Assembly (NCBI GenBank): GCA_033297075.1
Contig: MU858434.1
Location: 1-10,940, forward strand
Source of the DNA: Rhypophila decipiens
Lineage: Eukaryota > Ascomycota > Sordariomycetes > Sordariales > Naviculisporaceae
Direction of reading: 5' to 3'
Length of the DNA: 10,940 bases
Part shown: piece after piece, positions 7,760 to 10,940 of the stretch
Numbering within the stretch: the stretch's first letter is position 1
Layout: every line of letters begins with the position of its first letter
Position numbers and translations under genes: made by a program
Notes under the pieces: model-generated
Told to the model about the DNA's origin: nothing
The model's database searches: none
The model's input: only the letters and a program-made list of their open reading frames with translations

Positions 7760-10342
7760 CTAAAAGGTGACCTGAGCCCTAAAAAGCGCGGCCAGCTCAG
7801 GGTGGCCCCCCATGAGGTCATCGAGGCCGTGTGACGGCCCGGTGAGTATCATCACCAGCTTTCCCCAGTACATGCGGACGAATGAAACGAGCTCGGCATA
7901 AAAGGCTTCCCGGCGATTGCCGTTGTGAGAATCATCCCTGCTGGAAAGTGTGTGGATACCGTTAACGACGAGCACCTTTCCCAGTCCCATTTCGAGCTGC
8001 TGACGGCGTGTAGGGGTTGTTCCATCGAGATTCTCTCCAATTAAATCTGAAGCCTGGCACTCGACCACTTCCTTATTAGATAGTAACCCGACGTGATGGA
8101 ACAAAATTCCCAATTCTCGTGCCACGATTAACGTTTCGGTAACTAGATAAGAAAAGTGTTAGCAGGTATGGTACGAGCCATTGTCAGCAGCAAGACCAAC
8201 CTGATGAGCTCTTGAATATATAAGTACTGGGACATGGAACCAAGCTAAACAGGCCACGATGACAGGACCGTGGTGTCTCCGTTAGTGACCTAGGTATATA
8301 CCTCTCCAGTTGGTAGAGAACGGCGTCCGAGACCTTTCCTCCCAGGAGGCTTTTGCAATCCATGGCTTCGTTGTCTAGACCAAGTCGTGGATCAAAGTCT
8401 GCTGGGATAAATCCCTCACCATACTGTCCTTGGTTTGATCTGATGCCTCTACACTGTCTCTCAAAGTATCTTAGATTTGCCTGCTGAACAAGATCCTCGA
8501 CTTCTCTTGCGTTGCCAAAGTCCTTGTTGGCATGCTTTGCTTCTGCTAGGACCGCCATCGCCGCGTCCAGCGAGTCTTTGCCACATGCACCTTTCAGACC
8601 ATCCTTGTTGAGGTTCGACATCAGGATTTGACCAAGTTCGTCAATGGTGTAGTCCTCGAAGCGGAATGCTTGGTCGGCCACCAACGTTTCTGTCAAGCCC
8701 GGGTTGCTGTTGGAGAATAGTGATTGCATCTGTTCCTCGTATCCTTCAAGAATAATGCATCTACTACCGTCAGGGCGTCGCTGCGACTCGGATACGATTG
8801 TCTCGAGGATTGCCTTGCTGTGGTCGCGGTCCGTCTCTTCGTCGGAACCAAGCATATGTGCCTTATGGATGAGCAGCACCTTTCCAACTGTCGCATCCAG
8901 GATGGTTTGCGTCTTGGTCTCGGATTCTCCTAGATCCCGTCCTAGGAACCATGTGGCTTTTGACGACGACTGCTGACAAGGTTAACTCTTCTTCCAAACA
9001 AGAAGGTTTGAGAGGGCACTTTACTCACGTTCTCCATCCCTCAAGAGACCCATGTCAGCCAAGATCCTTCCATATAACCTGGCAACGGTCTTCTTGCCGG
9101 TCCCGGGCGGCCCAACAAAGAATCTGTTCAGACAAAGTCGCAGCGGAGGCCTTCCACGCAACTCTCGCTGGTAGTTCTCCTCTGCCATGTTCAGCCCTCG
9201 TTCAACTGCTTCTTTGACCCGCTGAAGCCCCGCGAGCGCTTGAAGCTCGGCCCAAAACATGCTCTTATTCCTGAGCTCTGATGGACTCGGCCCCAGCAGG
9301 TCCTCCGAAACGAACAACAGCCCCTCCGCTGTGGGATGCTCCACGTTCCGGAGACGGCTTTCCCGTCGAGCGCAGATTCTCGACACGGCCTTTTGAATTT
9401 CCCTCGCGTTTCTGAACCCTTCTGTTCCTCGACCCCGTGCAAGCCGCCGCACCAACGCCTGGATGTAGGGGCCATCCTGGCCGCCTTGAACCTGGCACTG
9501 CCCGCCAAAACCATCATGGAGTAGATTCAGCAGAGTGGAATGTAGCTGTTGGTCGTCAAAGTCCTCGAAGCTCAAAGTGTTGGAGAAACGGCTGCGGAAA
9601 CGTGGATTAGCAGTAAAAAGAGCGTCCAGTTCCCTTTTCCGGCCGGCAAGGATGACAACTAGGCCCTCTCCAAGTCGGTCCATTTCGGAAACTATCGTGT
9701 TGATGATATCACCGCCACGGGAATACCCCAAGACAATGGTCGAGTAAGTCGAGGCAAAATGGGCCACTCCTTCAATGATCAAAATGCGACCGGAATGAGG
9801 AGATTGGCAATTGAGCTCCAACAACTTTTCTTCTGCGGTTTCCAGGTCTTGGCCGTGTATTTCGATCGTTTGCACCCTGGAAGAGTCTCCTAAAAGACCC
9901 AAGCGAGTGATGAGCTTTGCGTAGAGCCTCGCAACAGTTGTCTTGCCTGGATATCGTACGTTAATGGATCGCTCAGAACAGACAGACTGGACCGAGGGCT
10001 GACATACCGGTTCCCGGGTTTCCTGGAAGGTATCAGATGGGGATTTTCCAGCTTTTCATCGCGTCTCGGATTCCCACGATCTTGCTCGACATGGTTTTTG
10101 ATGACGGTGTCGAAAAAGTCCCTGACATGGTTTATGCCAGTCAGCGTTGCCAGATCGGACATCACTTCGTCAAGATGTCTTGCAGGATCTTTTTCAGGGT
10201 CTCCACTATCACGCCGGAACTCTTGCTGGTTGAACGAAGCACCGGGGACTATGGCTCTGCTCGAGACTCGGGCTGCGGTCTCGTCCTCGGACGGGACCTG
10301 GTTGCTGATTGGACTTGGGGCACTCATTGTCCTACACGCCAT
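7760..10342 (-). CDS. Triple AAA+ (CbxX/CfxQ-like) protein, degenerate; possible pseudogene
   Basis: Related to the fungal proteins with three CbxX/CfxQ (SpoVK-like) AAA+ modules. Exons: 10342-10008, 9946-9029, 8972-8201 and 8142-7760; introns of 61, 56 and 58 nt with donors GTATGT, GTGAGT and GTTGGT. An ATG at 10327 is an alternative start. Module 1: P-loop GNPGTGKTT (split by intron 1), Walker B changed to ILIIEG, arginine finger kept (NPRFRSRF). Module 2: P-loop GPPGTGKKT with Lys where Thr/Ser should follow the catalytic Lys, Walker B changed to VLLIHK, arginine finger lost (NPGLTETL). Module 3: P-loop replaced by SSSVTETLI, Walker B changed to VLVVNG, finger lost (HPELAALF), and stop at 7760 before the lid subdomain. 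The reading frame breaks near 10024 and at 8958-8961. ATP hydrolysis looks impossible in module 3 and doubtful elsewhere. Confidence 0.8.
8958..8961 (-). other. Frame break inside AAA+ module 2
   Basis: The donor at 9028 and acceptor ending at 8973 (GTTAAC branch, GTCAG) put the next exon in the frame reading PVVVK, which fits the GEVVVK segment of this family. Homology then resumes in another frame as ATWFLGRDLGESE. The switch falls in the run AAAA (TTTT on the plus strand). A loss of two bases, or gain of one, explains it. Confidence 0.65.
10022..10027 (-). other. Frame break just before the P-loop of AAA+ module 1
   Basis: The upstream frame reads ENPHLIPS and the P-loop frame reads GNPGTG; removing one base at TCCAGG would join them as HLIPSGNPGTG, exactly the family spacing (compare HLIFTGNPGTG). 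In the P-loop frame a TGA lies 12 nt upstream. The alternative is a 55-nt intron (10077-10023, donor GTGGGA, branch-like CTGAT, acceptor CCAG) followed by a 15-nt exon, which would delete the strand before the P-loop. Confidence 0.6.
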
Positions 10343-10397
10343 ATACGGACTTAGTCTTGGGAGAGTTTGAGAAGACTTGTCGGTGCTTGAGGGACAG

Positions 10398-10405
10398 TTT
10401 ATATA
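10398..10405 (-). promoter_or_regulatory. TATA box of the AAA+ gene
   Basis: TATATAAA on the minus strand, 56 bp upstream of the ATG at 10342. The position and sequence suit a core promoter, suggesting the gene had, and may keep, a functional promoter despite its damaged reading frame. Confidence 0.45.
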
Positions 10406-10940
10406 TGAGCATATAGAGAAAAGTCAAAGAACCGGTTGTTTGCTATCATGCATGTGAGATGTTGTCGTGTCAGGGGAGGGAGCCGTTTGGATGATGCAAG
10501 GGAGTCCCGGCGACCAATAACTGACAGCTTGGTGTCTTAGACAACCCTGACGACCTGTCGGTAACCGTGTGGAGAGGGGGTGATTGTAGAAAATGTATGA
10601 GTTCAGCCACTGCACAAGGGTCGATGTCTCAGGATATCATTTGTCACAACGATTCTGGGAACACGATTACGATCACGACCTCCAAATCATCAACAACATG
10701 TAGCTGGAGAGAAATCTCAAAGAAATGACAAAGAAGTCACCCCTGGTTGTCACAGCACGTGTGTTCGTAATGAGGATCCCGCGCTTCCAACGGCCGTCTT
10801 GCTGTGTAAACCTGACACGAGCTTCTCATCTTGTGAGGTTATACCCGATGGATGGATGGAATTTATTTCGCCCGGAGGCACTGAGCCTAAAGGGCCTATG
10901 CACGCTAACTACATTCGGTTCATCCAAATCCGCCATTATC
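10406..10940. other. Intergenic stretch upstream of the AAA+ gene
   Basis: No gene recognised. Only short open frames without protein-like content occur. A CACGTG hexamer lies near 10757 and a (GATG)3 microsatellite at 10847-10860; neither can be tied to a function. Confidence 0.5.

Noticed and set aside
8245..8301. A 57-nt intron (GTATAT...TTTAG) in AAA+ module 3 linker
   Set aside because: The segment is 19 codons with no stop in the same frame, and reading through gives linker length closer to the family than splicing it out.
10847..10860. (GATG)3 microsatellite
   Set aside because: Too short to be informative.
1..10940. CRISPR arrays, insertion sequences, prokaryotic operons, rRNA
   Set aside because: No regularly spaced repeats, transposase or rRNA sequence seen, and spliceosomal introns show the window is eukaryotic.

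Overview
The window looks like nuclear DNA of a filamentous ascomycete (Pezizomycotina). Genes are split by short introns of about 50-80 nt with GTRNGT-like donors, CTRAY-like branch sites and YAG acceptors. Core promoters are pyrimidine-rich, and the protein families (a HGD-type protein kinase, a CorA-like membrane protein and a triple CbxX/CfxQ-type AAA+ protein) are typical of fungal accessory gene sets. The species cannot be told from the sequence.

Layout, left to right. Positions 1-776 hold no convincing gene; a tRNA-like A box near 53 hints at a degenerate tRNA or SINE head. A small two-exon gene lies on the minus strand at 777-1077. A 1.3 kb gene-poor stretch follows, with two adjacent hairpins at 1417-1461. 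A protein kinase gene of three exons runs on the plus strand from 2396 to about 4603. Convergent to it is a three-exon minus-strand gene for a 75-residue protein (4891-5243). That protein resembles the product at 777-1077 and shares its first intron position and phase, so the kinase is flanked by two members of one small-protein family. A 740-bp or longer divergent intergenic region follows, with a 17-bp palindrome at 5801-5817. Next is a plus-strand CorA-like gene ending at 7661; its last three exons are clear but its 5' end is not. Only 98 bp separate it from the end of a convergent minus-strand gene (7760-10342) coding for a three-module AAA+ protein. The last 0.6 kb holds that gene's promoter and nothing else recognisable.

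The most notable feature is the AAA+ gene. All three modules have lost the acidic Walker B pair, the third has lost its P-loop altogether and is truncated, and there are two places where homology continues across a frame break. It is therefore either a decaying copy of a widespread fungal triple-AAA+ gene or a pseudo-ATPase with unusual splicing. Together the genes look like an accessory island with strictly alternating strands, not a metabolic cluster. A shared role for kinase, membrane protein, AAA+ protein and small proteins is only a hypothesis.
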